This document shows, one piece after another, positions 27,154 through 38,712 of a DNA stretch of 49,031 nt. A program made the translations under genes and the position numbers. Location: assembly GCA_021779835.1 (NCBI GenBank), contig JAJXZX010000022.1, forward strand, positions 1 to 49,031, read 5' to 3'. The number at the start of each line of letters is the position of its first letter. Position 1 is the first letter of the stretch. Source of the stretch: Pseudomonadota bacterium. Its GTDB lineage: Bacteria; Pseudomonadota; Alphaproteobacteria; Rhodobacterales; Rhodobacteraceae. The notes beneath the pieces are model-generated. The model worked only from the letters and a program-made list of their open reading frames with translations, had not been told where the DNA came from and did no database searches.

Positions 27154-27195
27154 CATTCAAAGCGGTTTGGACTTGCGGTTTTCCTGCTTTGAATG
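27154..27195. promoter_or_regulatory. 10-bp inverted repeat CATTCAAAGC-N22-GCTTTGAATG
   Basis: Perfect 10+10 bp inverted repeat with a 22-nt spacer of AT-richer sequence, overlapping the weak candidate glgP promoter. The two half-sites are three helical turns apart centre-to-centre (32 bp), which suits two bound protein dimers or a loop; as RNA it could form a hairpin. Confidence 0.5.
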
Positions 27196-27364
27196 ATTAT
27201 TGCCGGTGAACGGCGCGCCCTCTGCGGTAATTGGGGTAAGGGACAGAATGGTTGACCGGGCACTCCACGCCGGGCGCTGGATGGTCCGTCTCATCGCAGG
27301 GGTTACGGCCGGCTTTATCTTGTGGCGTCCCGCCCGGTGCGGGGGCCGACCTAATCGGAAAGAC

Positions 27365-29779
27365 ATGCGCTTGAACGACAAGACCCTGACACCCGCACCG
27401 CTTGACGCCACCACCCTGCAAGCGGCGATTTTGCACCATCTGACCTACACGATCGGCAAGGATGCCCCCAAGGCGAGCCTGCACGATTGGCGCATGGCGC
27501 TGTCGTTCACCATCCGCGATCAGATCGTGGCGCCGTGGTTCGCCTCGACCCGCCGCACCTGGGCCGAGGACCGCAAGCGGGTCTATTATCTGTCGATGGA
27601 GTTTCTGATCGGGCGCATTCTGGAAGACGCCGCGATCAACATCGGCCTGCGCGATATGGCCGAACAGGTGATGGCGGGCCTTGGCGTCGATTTCCGCGCG
27701 CTGGTCGAGGATGAGCCTGACGCGGCGCTTGGCAACGGCGGGCTGGGCCGTCTTGCCGCCTGTTTCATGGAATCGATGGCGACGGTCGGCTGCCCCGCCT
27801 ATGGCTACGGCATCCGCTATGAACACGGCCTGTTCCGCCAGCGCTTTGAGGGTGGCCAGCAGGTCGAAACCCCCGAGGATTGGCTGCAACAGACCAACCC
27901 GTGGGAATTCGACCGCCCCGAAAGCGCCTATACCATCGGCTTCAAGGGCCATGTCGAAACCGTGGAGGGCCGCGAGGTCTGGGTGCCCGGTGAAACGGTG
28001 TTTGCCTCGGCCTACGACACGCCGGTGATCGGCTGGCAGGGCGAGTGGGCGAACACGCTGCGTCTGTGGTCCGCCAAGGCGACCACGCAATTCGACCTCG
28101 CGCGGTTCAACCACGGCGACTATGCCGCGGCGGCCGAGCCAGAGGCTTTGGCGCGCACTATCAGCCGCGTGCTTTATCCCGACGACACCACCTATGCCGG
28201 CAAGGAACTGCGGCTGAAGCAGGAATTCTTCCTGACCTCAGCGGCATTGCAGGACATCCTGCGCCGCTATTTTGCCGAACATGACGACATCAACGGCTTG
28301 CCCGACAAAGTGGCGATCCAGATGAACGACACCCACCCGGCGATTGCCGGGCCAGAGCTGATGCGCCTTTTGATGGACGAACACGGCGCGAGCTTTGACG
28401 ACGCCTTGCGGATCGCGCAAGCGGTGCTGGGCTACACCAACCACACCCTTCTGCCCGAGGCGTTGGAGCGGTGGTCCACCTTCCTTTTCGGCAACGTCCT
28501 GCCGCGCCACATGCAGATCATTGAACGCATCGACGCGTGGCACAAGGCAACATACCCCTCGCGGCCGCATTACGTCGGCATCGTGAAGTTTCAGGAAGTC
28601 CACATGGGCGAGCTGGCCTTCATTATGGCGCACAAGGTCAACGGCGTCTCGGCGCTGCACTCTGATCTGGTGGCAAGCTCGCTGTTCCCCGAACTGGCCA
28701 AGCTGCATCCGGGGCGGATCATCAATGAAACCAACGGTGTAACCCCGCGCCGCTGGCTGCATCTGGCGAACCGTCCGTTGTCCAAGCTGATTACCGACAC
28801 CATCGGCGAGGCATGGATCCGCGATCTGGACCGCCTGCGCGATCTGGAGCCGCATATCAAGGACAAGGCCTTTGCCGAGGCCTTCGCCGCCGCCAAGCGC
28901 GCCAACAAGGTGGCAATCTCGGGCTGGGTCGCCAAGGAATGTGGCGTCACGGTTAACCCTGACGCGTTGTTCGACGTGCAGATCAAACGCATCCACGAAT
29001 ACAAGCGCCAGTTGCTGAACATCCTGCAAACCATCGCACAATGGCACGCTATCCGCGAAAACCCGACGGCGGACTGGGTGCCGCGCGTCAAGGTGTTCGG
29101 CGGCAAGTCGGCGCCGGGCTATTGGGTCGCCAAAGAAATCATCCACCTTATCAATGACGTGGCGCGCGTTGTTAACAACGATCCGCTGGTCGGCGACAAG
29201 CTGAAGGTGATCTATCCCGCCAACTACAACGTCTCGATGGCGGAAAAGCTGATCCCGGCGGCGGACCTCAGCGAGCAGATTTCGACCGCGGGCAAAGAGG
29301 CCTCTGGCACCGGTAACATGAAATTCATGCTGAACGGCGCGCCGACCATCGGCACGCTCGACGGCGCCAACGTCGAGATCCTGCAAGAGGTCGGCGCGGA
29401 CAACTTCTTCCTGTTCGGCCTCACCGCCGCCGAGGTGGTCGAGCGGCGCAAGGATGTCGAACATTCCGCCCATGCCATCCGCGAAAGCCAGTCGTTGCAG
29501 GACGTCTTGCAGATGATTGCCGAGGGTCGCTTCAGCCCCGAACAGCCCGACCGCTACTACGGCGTCGTCGATCGCATCTGGCACCACGACTACTTCCTCG
29601 TCGCGGCCGACTATGCCGCATACGAGGCGGCGCAGGCCGAGGTTGATGCGGCCTACCGCGACCCGGCGCGCTGGGTGCGCATGGCGGCCATGAATACGGC
29701 GCGGGGCGGGTTTTTCTCGTCCGACCGCACAATCCGTGGCTATATGAAAGATATCTGGTCAACGGAATCGGCCCTTTAA
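27365..29779 (+). CDS. glgP: Glycogen phosphorylase
   Basis: Releases glucose-1-phosphate from the non-reducing ends of glycogen. The protein is 804 residues from ATG 27365, the usual family size. Visible signatures include YYLSMEFLIGR, LGNGGLGRLAACF, HPAIAGPELMRLLMDE, the E(T)NGVTPRRWL motif and the PLP-binding lysine K653 in EASGTGNMKFMLNGA. An upstream ATG at 27248 has a better ribosome-binding site (AGGGA), but its extra 39 residues do not look like family sequence. It is the first gene of glgP-glgB-glgC-glgA-glgX-pgm, 18 bp before glgB, so degradation and synthesis are transcribed together, as in many Alphaproteobacteria. Confidence 0.95.
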   Translation: MRLNDKTLTPAPLDATTLQAAILHHLTYTIGKDAPKASLHDWRMALSFTIRDQIVAPWFASTRRTWAEDRKRVYYLSMEFLIGRILEDAAINIGLRDMAEQVMAGLGVDFRALVEDEPDAALGNGGLGRLAACFMESMATVGCPAYGYGIRYEHGLFRQRFEGGQQVETPEDWLQQTNPWEFDRPESAYTIGFKGHVETVEGREVWVPGETVFASAYDTPVIGWQGEWANTLRLWSAKATTQFDLARFNHGDYAAAAEPEALARTISRVLYPDDTTYAGKELRLKQEFFLTSAALQDILRRYFAEHDDINGLPDKVAIQMNDTHPAIAGPELMRLLMDEHGASFDDALRIAQAVLGYTNHTLLPEALERWSTFLFGNVLPRHMQIIERIDAWHKATYPSRPHYVGIVKFQEVHMGELAFIMAHKVNGVSALHSDLVASSLFPELAKLHPGRIINETNGVTPRRWLHLANRPLSKLITDTIGEAWIRDLDRLRDLEPHIKDKAFAEAFAAAKRANKVAISGWVAKECGVTVNPDALFDVQIKRIHEYKRQLLNILQTIAQWHAIRENPTADWVPRVKVFGGKSAPGYWVAKEIIHLINDVARVVNNDPLVGDKLKVIYPANYNVSMAEKLIPAADLSEQISTAGKEASGTGNMKFMLNGAPTIGTLDGANVEILQEVGADNFFLFGLTAAEVVERRKDVEHSAHAIRESQSLQDVLQMIAEGRFSPEQPDRYYGVVDRIWHHDYFLVAADYAAYEAAQAEVDAAYRDPARWVRMAAMNTARGGFFSSDRTIRGYMKDIWSTESAL

Positions 29780-29797
29780 CGGGCGGGAGGAGGACGG

Positions 29798-31999
29798 ATG
29801 GCACGCAAGCCGAAGGCGGAGGATGCGCCCCTGATCGCACCCGAGGCGGCACGGGCCATTTTGGCCGGCGCCCACGGCGACCCCTTTTCGGTGCTGGGGT
29901 TGCACGACCGCGGCGGGCGGCAAGTGCTGGTGGCCTTTGTGCCCGGCGCCGACCGGCTGACCGCGCTGACCGCCAAGGGCGCGGTGGTGCTGGAGCCTCT
30001 CGACGGCGGCTCTGGCCTGTTCGGGGGCGTGCTGGCCGGGAAAATGGCCTATACGCTGCGGGCCGAGAATGCCGAGGCGACATGGGAATTCGACGATCCC
30101 TACCGCTTTGGCCCCGTCTTGGGCGAGATGGATGAATACCTGCTGGGCGAGGGCACGCACCGCCGCATCTGGCACGCGCTTGGCGCGCATGTGTTGGTCC
30201 ACGAAGGGGCAGAGGGCGTGCATTTCGCCGTCTGGGCCCCCAACGCCGAGCGCGTTTCGGTCACCGGCGACTTTAACCTCTGGGACGGACGCCGCCATCC
30301 GATGCGTCTGCGCGGCGCAACCGGCGTGTGGGAGATTTTCATTCCCGGTCTGGGCGATGGCACCGTCTATAAATACGAAATCCGTGGCAAGGGCGGCAAG
30401 CGAGAGCCGTTGAAGGCCGACCCGGTCGGCTTTGGCTCGGAACATCCGCCTGCTACCGGCTCGGTGGTGCGGCGCATCGACAATGCCAAATGGACGGATG
30501 ACAAGTGGCTGAAATCGCGCGCAAAACACCACGCGATCGACGCGCCGATCTCGATCTACGAGGTGCATCTGGGCAGTTGGCGCCGCGCCGATGGCGGCGC
30601 GCGGCCGCTGTCCTACCTTGAGCTCGCCGACCAACTGGTCGCTTACGCCGCCGACATGGGGTTCACCCATATCGAGCTGTTGCCGATCTCTGAATACCCG
30701 TTCGACGGCTCGTGGGGCTACCAGCCCACCGGCATGTTCGCCCCCACCATCCGCTTTGGCACCCCCAACGAATTCCGCGCCATGATCGACGCGGCGCACC
30801 GCAAGGGCTTGGGCGTTCTGCTCGACTGGGTGCCGGGCCATTTCCCCACCGATCCGCACGGGCTTGCCCGCTTTGACGGCACGCCGCTTTACGAACACGC
30901 CGACCCGCGCGAGGGGTTCCACCAGGATTGGAACACATTGATCTATAACTACGGCCGGGTGGAGGTCGCGAACTACCTGATCTCTAACGCGTTGTATTGG
31001 ATGGAGGAATACCACGCCGACGGCCTTCGCGTCGATGCCGTGGCCTCAATGCTCTACCGCGACTACAGCCGCAAAGAGGGCGAGTGGGTGCCCAACAAGG
31101 ACGGCGGGCGCGAGAATTACGAGGCCATCGCGCTGTTGCAAAAGATGAACATCACCGCCTATGGCGAATGCCCTGGCATCGTCACGGTGGCCGAGGAATC
31201 AACTGCGTTCCCGGGCGTGTCGCGCCCCGTCAACCACGGCGGCCTTGGCTTTGGCTACAAGTGGAACATGGGCTGGATGAACGACAGCCTTGGCTACATC
31301 GAAAAAGACCCGATCTACCGCAAGCACCATCACCACCAGATGACCTTCTCGCTGCACTACGCGTGGAGCGAGAATTACATCCTGCCGATCAGCCATGACG
31401 AGGTCGTCCACGGCAAGGGCAGCATGATCGCCAAAATGCCGGGGCAGGGTGATGAGAAATTCGCCAACCTGCGCGCCTATTACAGCTTCATGTGGACCCA
31501 TCCGGGCAAGAAACTGATGTTCATGGGCTGCGAATTCGCCCAAGGGGTCGAGTGGAACCACAACCGCAGCCTCGATTGGCACCTGCTGGATCTGCCGCAG
31601 CATCGCGGTATCCAGAACCTGGTGCGCGACCTCAACCACCTCTACCGCGACACGCCCGCGCTACATGTCAACGACGCGCGGCCCGAGGGCTTCCAGTGGC
31701 TGGAGGCGAACGACGCCGAAAACTCTGTGTTCGCCTTCATCCGGCGTGGTGGCCCGAAAGACGCCGATGTGGTGGTCGCGATCAACTTCACCCCGATAGA
31801 GCGGCGCGGCTATCGTCTTGGCCTGCCCAAGGCGGGCCATTGGCACGAGGTTTTCAACTCTGACAGCGCCCATTACGGCGGCGCCAACCTTGGCAACCTT
31901 GGCGGCATCGAAAGCGAGCCGAAAGGGTGGCACGGCCAAATGCAAAGCGCGTCGGTGACCATACCGCCGCTGTCCTGTGTGATTTTCAAGCAGGGCTAA
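29798..31999 (+). CDS. glgB: 1,4-alpha-glucan branching enzyme
   Basis: Introduces alpha-1,6 branches into glycogen. The 733-residue protein has an N-terminal extra domain and CBM48 (about 100–210, [20 protein letters not shown]), then a GH13 barrel. The nucleophile is D413 in [12 protein letters not shown] and the acid/base is E466 in [29 protein letters not shown] supplies the third carboxylate. ATG 29798 follows GGGAGGAGGA. It lies 18 bp after glgP and 23 bp before glgC, with no promoter visible between. All catalytic residues are present and the length is typical. Confidence 0.97.
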   Translation: MARKPKAEDAPLIAPEAARAILAGAHGDPFSVLGLHDRGGRQVLVAFVPGADRLTALTAKGAVVLEPLDGGSGLFGGVLAGKMAYTLRAENAEATWEFDDPYRFGPVLGEMDEYLLGEGTHRRIWHALGAHVLVHEGAEGVHFAVWAPNAERVSVTGDFNLWDGRRHPMRLRGATGVWEIFIPGLGDGTVYKYEIRGKGGKREPLKADPVGFGSEHPPATGSVVRRIDNAKWTDDKWLKSRAKHHAIDAPISIYEVHLGSWRRADGGARPLSYLELADQLVAYAADMGFTHIELLPISEYPFDGSWGYQPTGMFAPTIRFGTPNEFRAMIDAAHRKGLGVLLDWVPGHFPTDPHGLARFDGTPLYEHADPREGFHQDWNTLIYNYGRVEVANYLISNALYWMEEYHADGLRVDAVASMLYRDYSRKEGEWVPNKDGGRENYEAIALLQKMNITAYGECPGIVTVAEESTAFPGVSRPVNHGGLGFGYKWNMGWMNDSLGYIEKDPIYRKHHHHQMTFSLHYAWSENYILPISHDEVVHGKGSMIAKMPGQGDEKFANLRAYYSFMWTHPGKKLMFMGCEFAQGVEWNHNRSLDWHLLDLPQHRGIQNLVRDLNHLYRDTPALHVNDARPEGFQWLEANDAENSVFAFIRRGGPKDADVVVAINFTPIERRGYRLGLPKAGHWHEVFNSDSAHYGGANLGNLGGIESEPKGWHGQMQSASVTIPPLSCVIFKQG

Positions 32000-32022
32000 C
32001 CTGCATCTTAAGGGAGGATCGA

Positions 32023-33294
32023 ATGCACCAGAAACCAAACGCGCGCCTGTCAAGTCAGGCGATGGCCTTCGTTCTTGCCGGTGGGCGGGGAAGCCGCCTG
32101 AAAGAGCTGACCGACCGCCGTGCCAAACCCGCGGTTTACTTTGGCGGCAAGACGCGGATCATCGACTTCGCACTGTCCAACGCCCTCAACTCCGGCATCC
32201 GCAAGATGGCGATTGCCACGCAATACAAGGCGCATTCCCTGATCCGCCACATGCAGCGCGGCTGGGGTTTCTTCCGCGCCGAACGCAACGAATACCTTGA
32301 TATTTTGCCCGCGAGCCAGCGCGTCTCGGAAAGCAAATGGTATCTCGGGACCGCTGACGCGGTGACGCAAAACATCGACATCGTCGATAGTTACGGCGTG
32401 AAATACATCATCGTTCTGGCCGGCGACCACGTCTATAAGATGGACTACGAGATCATGCTGCGCCAGCATGTCGAGACCGGCGCCGACGTCACGATCGGCT
32501 GTCTGACCGTGCCCCGGATGGAGGCGACCGCCTTCGGTGTGATGGACGTTGACAAGGCCGGACGCATCACAGCCTTTCTGGAAAAGCCCGCCGATCCGCC
32601 CTCGATGCCCGGCGATCCGGCGCACGCGCTTGCCTCGATGGGGATCTATGTGTTCGATTGGGCCTTCCTGCGCGATCTGCTGATCAAGGACGCCGAGGAC
32701 CCGAATTCCAGCCATGATTTCGGCAACGACCTGATCCCCGACATCGTCAAAAACGGCAAGGCGATGGCGCATAAATTCTCTGAAAGCTGCGTCAAATCGG
32801 GGCTGGAGACTGAGCCCTACTGGCGCGACGTCGGCACTATTGATGCCTTCTGGCAGGCCAATATCGACCTTACCGATTTCGTGCCAAAGCTCGACCTTTA
32901 CGACAACGCCTGGCCGATCTGGACCTATTCGGAAATCGTGCCGCCCGCCAAGTTCATCCATAACGAGGAGGGGCGGCGCGGCTCTGCCGTCTCGTCGCTG
33001 GTGTCGGGTGATTGCATCGTCTCGGGGTCAGAGGTCAGCAACTCGCTCTTGTTCACCGGCTGCCGCACCCACTCTTTCGCCTCGCTTGAATATGTCGTGG
33101 CGCTGCCGGGGGTGGTTGTGAACCGCAAGGCAGAGCTGAAAAATTGCGTTATTGATCGCGGTGTTATCATCCCCGAAGGGCTGGTGGTCGGCGCCGATCC
33201 GGTGGAAGATGAGCGCTGGTTCCGCCGCACCGAGTCCGGCATCGTGCTGGTGACGCAACCGATGCTGGATGCACGCGCGGCGAAACTGGGGTAA
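32023..33294 (+). CDS. glgC: Glucose-1-phosphate adenylyltransferase (ADP-glucose pyrophosphorylase)
   Basis: Makes ADP-glucose from ATP and glucose-1-phosphate, the committed step of glycogen synthesis. The 423-residue chain starts with the nucleotide-binding segment [22 protein letters not shown] (16–36 region), contains [12 protein letters not shown] and the sugar-phosphate site FLEKP, and ends with a left-handed beta-helix ([20 protein letters not shown]). Bacterial GlgC is allosterically controlled; in photosynthetic and related alphaproteobacteria mainly by fructose-6-P and pyruvate, which is inferred here. I chose ATG 32023 because AAGGGAGGA lies directly upstream; the longer frame overlaps glgB. 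A 98-bp spacer follows. Confidence 0.97.
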   Translation: MHQKPNARLSSQAMAFVLAGGRGSRLKELTDRRAKPAVYFGGKTRIIDFALSNALNSGIRKMAIATQYKAHSLIRHMQRGWGFFRAERNEYLDILPASQRVSESKWYLGTADAVTQNIDIVDSYGVKYIIVLAGDHVYKMDYEIMLRQHVETGADVTIGCLTVPRMEATAFGVMDVDKAGRITAFLEKPADPPSMPGDPAHALASMGIYVFDWAFLRDLLIKDAEDPNSSHDFGNDLIPDIVKNGKAMAHKFSESCVKSGLETEPYWRDVGTIDAFWQANIDLTDFVPKLDLYDNAWPIWTYSEIVPPAKFIHNEEGRRGSAVSSLVSGDCIVSGSEVSNSLLFTGCRTHSFASLEYVVALPGVVVNRKAELKNCVIDRGVIIPEGLVVGADPVEDERWFRRTESGIVLVTQPMLDARAAKLG

Positions 33295-33331
33295 GTTGAG
33301 GCCGGGAAAGGCTTGGGGGCAGAACGGAAAT

Positions 33332-33350
33332 CCGGGGGCGCAGCCTCCGG
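33332..33350 (+). other. Intercistronic hairpin between glgC and glgA
   Basis: CCGGGGGC (33332–33339) and GCCTCCGG (33343–33350) form an 8-bp stem with one G·U pair and a 3-nt loop. There is no T tract, so it is not a simple terminator. It may protect the upstream mRNA end or be a GC-rich repeat remnant in the 98-bp gap. Confidence 0.45.
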
Positions 33351-33392
33351 GCTCCGCATGTGTTCAGGCAAAACAAGAGTGAGGGCATGAGC

Positions 33393-34850
33393 ATGGTGGA
33401 TGCAGCGGCGACTGCGCGCGGGCGGGTGCTTTCGGTGGCATCCGAATGTGTGCCGCTTTTGAAAACCGGCGGGTTGGCGGATGTGGTGGGCGCGCTGCCC
33501 AAGGCGCTTGCCGCGCAAGGCTGGGATATGCGGGTGCTGATGCCCGCCTATCGCGGGCTTCTGGCCAAGCTGCCGGGCGCGGTTGCGGTCTGGTCCGGCA
33601 CGGATGTCTTTGGCGGCCCGGCGCGGGTGATGGCGGGGCAGGTGGATGGCATCGCCATGCTGCTGCTCGACGCGCCGCACCTTTATGACCGCGATGGCGG
33701 GCCCTACACGGTTGCGGGCGCCGATCACGGCGACAACCCCGAACGCTTTGCCGCACTCTGCTGGGTCGCGGCCCAGATCGCGCGCAAGGGTCTGTCGGAC
33801 GGCTGGCGCCCCGGCATCGTCCATGCGCATGACTGGCAGGGCGGCCTTGCGCCCGCCTATCTGCGCTTTGATCCGGTGCCGGATGTGAAAACCGTCATCA
33901 CCATCCACAACATCGCGTTTCAGGGCGTGGCGCCCGCCGCGCGGCTCGTCTCGCTGCGGCTGCCCGCCCACGAATTCCATGCGGACTCACTGGAATATTA
34001 CGGCAATATCAGCACCTTGAAGGCCGGTCTTGTCACAGCGGACGCCATTACCACCGTTAGCCCGACCTATGCCGAGGAACTGATGCGCCCGGTGTTCGGC
34101 ATGGGCCTGCAAGGCGTCATCGCTGCCCGTGCCGCGCGGGTGCATGGCATCCTTAACGGCGTCGATACCGAAGTGTGGAACCCCGAGGCCGACCCGCTGA
34201 TCTCGGGCTTCAGCGCGCGCACGCTGGTGCGCAAGGCCGCGAACCGCACCGCGCTGATGGCCGAATTCGGCCTTTATGACGTGCCCGGCCCGCTTGCCAT
34301 CATCGTCAGCCGCCTGACCGATCAAAAGGGCATCGACCTGATCCCCGCCGTGCTGGCCGATTTTGTCGCCGCGGGCGGCGCGCTGGCCGTGCTTGGTTCT
34401 GGCGACGCGCAACTGGAATCCGCCATGCGCACCGCCGCCGCGCGCTATCCCGGTCGCGTCGGCGTGCGCATCGGCTATGATGAGGCGCTGAGCCACCGCA
34501 TGTTCGCCGGGGCCGACGCCGTTCTGGTGCCCTCGCGGTTCGAGCCTTGCGGTCTGACGCAAATGTATGGCCTGCGCTATGGCGCGCTGCCGGTGGTGGC
34601 GGCGACGGGCGGGCTTGCCGATACCGTCATCACAGCCAACCCGATGGCGCTGGCGACCGGGGCCGCCACCGGCATCACCTTCCACCCAACCGACGCGCTG
34701 GCGTTCGGGCAGGCCCTGCGCCGCCTGTGCCAGATATACGCCGATCAACCCCTCTGGCAGTCGGTGCAGAAACAGGCGATGAAGCAGCCGGTCGGCTGGG
34801 AAACCTCGTCCACCGCCTATGCCCAACTCTATGAGAGCCTGATCCCGTGA
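33393..34850 (+). CDS. glgA: Glycogen synthase (ADP-glucose dependent)
   Basis: GT5 glycosyltransferase that elongates alpha-1,4-glucan from ADP-glucose. The protein is about 485 residues. The ADP-glucose-binding K-x-G-G-L motif is K24-TGGLADV, HAHDWQGGLAPAYL lies mid-domain, and the C-terminal domain has the catalytic-type segment VLVPSRFEPCGLTQMYGLRYGALPVV. I chose ATG 33393 because GAGGG lies 7 nt upstream; ATG 33387 is two codons earlier and too close to that site. Its stop overlaps the glgX start by 4 bp (GTGA), so the two genes are translationally coupled. Confidence 0.96.
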   Translation: MVDAAATARGRVLSVASECVPLLKTGGLADVVGALPKALAAQGWDMRVLMPAYRGLLAKLPGAVAVWSGTDVFGGPARVMAGQVDGIAMLLLDAPHLYDRDGGPYTVAGADHGDNPERFAALCWVAAQIARKGLSDGWRPGIVHAHDWQGGLAPAYLRFDPVPDVKTVITIHNIAFQGVAPAARLVSLRLPAHEFHADSLEYYGNISTLKAGLVTADAITTVSPTYAEELMRPVFGMGLQGVIAARAARVHGILNGVDTEVWNPEADPLISGFSARTLVRKAANRTALMAEFGLYDVPGPLAIIVSRLTDQKGIDLIPAVLADFVAAGGALAVLGSGDAQLESAMRTAAARYPGRVGVRIGYDEALSHRMFAGADAVLVPSRFEPCGLTQMYGLRYGALPVVAATGGLADTVITANPMALATGAATGITFHPTDALAFGQALRRLCQIYADQPLWQSVQKQAMKQPVGWETSSTAYAQLYESLIP

Positions 34851-36967
34851 ACGCCTCGCCCCGGTCGCTGCCCGCGCATCTGCGCAACCATCCGGTGACG
34901 GAGGGGCGCGCGTGGCCGATGGGGGCCAGTTTTGACGGTGAGGGCGTCAACTTCGCCGTCTTTTCCGCCAATGCCGGCGAGATCGAGCTTTGCCTGTTTT
35001 CGGACGACGGTCGCAAGGAACTCGCCCGCCTGCCGTTTCGCCACCGCGACGGCGACATCTGGCATATGTATGTGCAGGGCCTGACCCCCGGCACCCGCTA
35101 CGGCTTTCGCGCGCATGGCCCCTACGAGCCAGAGGCGGGCCACCGCTTCAACCCCAACAAGCTGCTGATCGACCCCTATGCCAAGCAACTTGACGGGCGG
35201 CTGAAATGGTCGGACGCCGTGATGGGCTACCGCCTCGGCAGCCCGCGCGCCGATCTGTCGTTCGACACCCGCGACAGCGCCTTCGCCGTGCCGAAATCGG
35301 TGGTGGTGGATCCCTCCTATCACTGGGGCGCAGACCGCCACCCCGACCACCCGCTCGACCGCTCGGTGATCTACGAGGCGCATGTCAAAGGCTTGACCGC
35401 CACCCATCCCGGCGTTGATCCCGGCCTGCGCGGCACCTACCTTGGCCTTGCCAGCGAGGCGATGCTGGATCACCTGACCCGCCTTGGCGTTACTGCGGTT
35501 GAACTGCTGCCGGTCCACGCCCATCTTGACGACCGCTTCCTTGTGCAGGGCGCTTTGCGCAATTACTGGGGCTACCAGACCATCGGCTTTTTCGCGCCCG
35601 AACCGCGTTACATGAGCCAGAACGCGGTGTGGGAGTTTCAGGCGATGGTGCGCCGCTTCCACTCTGCCGGGATCGAGGTGATCCTTGACGTGGTCTATAA
35701 CCACTCGGGCGAGGGCGACGAACTGGGGCCAACCCTCAGCTTTCGCGGCCTTGATAACCGCAGCTATTACCGCCTGCACGAGGGGCGCTATTACGTCAAC
35801 GACACCGGCACCGGCAACACGCTGGACCTGACGCATCCGATGGTGCTGCGCATGGTCACTGACTCCTTGCGCTATTGGGTCGAGGTGATGCACGTCGATG
35901 GCTTCCGCTTTGACCTTGCCACCGTGCTGGCGCGCGAACATGGCGGCTACGACCGCCGCGCCGGTTTCCTTGACGCGGTGCGCCAAGACCCGGTCCTCAG
36001 CCGCGTCAAACTGATCGCAGAGCCGTGGGATCTTGGCCCCGGCGGCTATCAGCTTGGCAATTGGCCGCATCCCTTTGCCGAATGGAACGACAAATACCGC
36101 GACGGCGTGCGCCGCTTCTGGCGCGGCGATGGCGGCATGACACCGGAACTCGCCAACCGCCTGCTGGGCTCGGCGGGCGAGTTTGACCGCGCGCACCGCC
36201 CCGCCACCGCTTCCGTCAATTTCATCACCGCCCATGACGGCTTCACCCTGCACGATCTGGTCAGCTATGCCGTCAAGCACAACGAGGCGAACGGCGAGGG
36301 CAACCGCGACGGCTCGTCCGAGAATTTTGCCGACAACATGGGGCATGAGGGGCCAACCAAAGACAAGGCGATCCTTGCCGCCCGCGCCGCGCGCAAACGC
36401 GCCATGCTGGCGACGTTGCTGCTGTCGCAAGGCACGCCGATGCTGCTGGCAGGCGACGAGATCGGCAACTCGCAAGACGGCAACAACAACGCCTATGCAC
36501 AGGACAACCACATCGGCTGGGTCGATTGGACCACGCCGGACGAGGCGCTCAATGCCTATCTGCGCCGCCTGATTGCGATACGACAGGCGCATCCCGTGCT
36601 GCGCCAGCGCCAGTTCCTCCATTCCCGCCCACGCGACCGCGATGGCCTGATCGACCTGCAATGGCGCCTCCCCGACGGCAGCTTTCCGACCTCCGCCGAC
36701 TGGCAGGACAAGACCTGGCGCACCCTCTGCGCCGAGATCCGCCTTGCCGCCGGAGACCCCGGTGCCGATGCCTCGGACGAGGTAGTGTTTTGCATTTTCA
36801 ACGCAGGCGACGCGGTCGCGGTCACCTTGCCCGCCTGCCCGCCGGGCCGCGTCTGGCGTCTGCTGCTTGACAGCGCGACGCCAGAGGCGGAACCCTGTAT
36901 CCATGGCCACCTCAAGATCACGGCCCCAGCCGGCGCCGTTCTCGTGCTCGACCAAGACCGGCTCTGA
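34847..36967 (+). CDS. glgX: Glycogen debranching enzyme (isoamylase type)
   Basis: Hydrolyses alpha-1,6 branches of phosphorylase limit dextrins. The 706-residue protein has an N-terminal CBM48-like domain (MGASFDGEGVNFAVFSANA) and a GH13 barrel with the nucleophile D356 in DGFRFDLATVLARE, the acid/base E392 in LIAEPWDLGPGGYQLG and the transition-state aspartate in FITAHDGFTLHDLVSY. It starts at GTG 34847, overlapping glgA by 4 bp, and ends 18 bp before pgm. Working with GlgP, it completes glycogen mobilisation in the same operon. No irregularity is seen. Confidence 0.96.
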   Translation: MNASPRSLPAHLRNHPVTEGRAWPMGASFDGEGVNFAVFSANAGEIELCLFSDDGRKELARLPFRHRDGDIWHMYVQGLTPGTRYGFRAHGPYEPEAGHRFNPNKLLIDPYAKQLDGRLKWSDAVMGYRLGSPRADLSFDTRDSAFAVPKSVVVDPSYHWGADRHPDHPLDRSVIYEAHVKGLTATHPGVDPGLRGTYLGLASEAMLDHLTRLGVTAVELLPVHAHLDDRFLVQGALRNYWGYQTIGFFAPEPRYMSQNAVWEFQAMVRRFHSAGIEVILDVVYNHSGEGDELGPTLSFRGLDNRSYYRLHEGRYYVNDTGTGNTLDLTHPMVLRMVTDSLRYWVEVMHVDGFRFDLATVLAREHGGYDRRAGFLDAVRQDPVLSRVKLIAEPWDLGPGGYQLGNWPHPFAEWNDKYRDGVRRFWRGDGGMTPELANRLLGSAGEFDRAHRPATASVNFITAHDGFTLHDLVSYAVKHNEANGEGNRDGSSENFADNMGHEGPTKDKAILAARAARKRAMLATLLLSQGTPMLLAGDEIGNSQDGNNNAYAQDNHIGWVDWTTPDEALNAYLRRLIAIRQAHPVLRQRQFLHSRPRDRDGLIDLQWRLPDGSFPTSADWQDKTWRTLCAEIRLAAGDPGADASDEVVFCIFNAGDAVAVTLPACPPGRVWRLLLDSATPEAEPCIHGHLKITAPAGAVLVLDQDRL

Positions 36968-38617
<1,650 letters not shown>

Positions 38618-38712
38618 GGCGTGTCGCAAATCGCCCGAGTCGTGGGGATTTCGCGCGGCTTTGGCGGGGTCTCGGCGCTAGTCTTGACTTGAACGGGGCA
38701 GGGAGGCGCCAG

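Larger units (their letters stand above)
27027..27364. other. 338-bp divergent intergenic region between the GntR gene and glgP
   Basis: This is the longest gene-free stretch. It holds two strong dyads (27115–27137 and 27154–27195), a weak plus-strand promoter (TTGCGG 27173–27178, 16 nt, GATTAT 27195–27200), and about 160 nt of GC-rich leader before glgP. An in-frame ATG at 27248 with AGGGA upstream could extend glgP, but the added residues look like translated leader. No RNA family is recognised in the leader. Confidence 0.6.

Noticed and set aside
27248..27364. N-terminal extension of glgP from ATG 27248
   Set aside because: The ribosome-binding site is good, but the extra 39 residues are unlike phosphorylase N-termini and look like translated leader. 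I kept ATG 27365 and noted the alternative.
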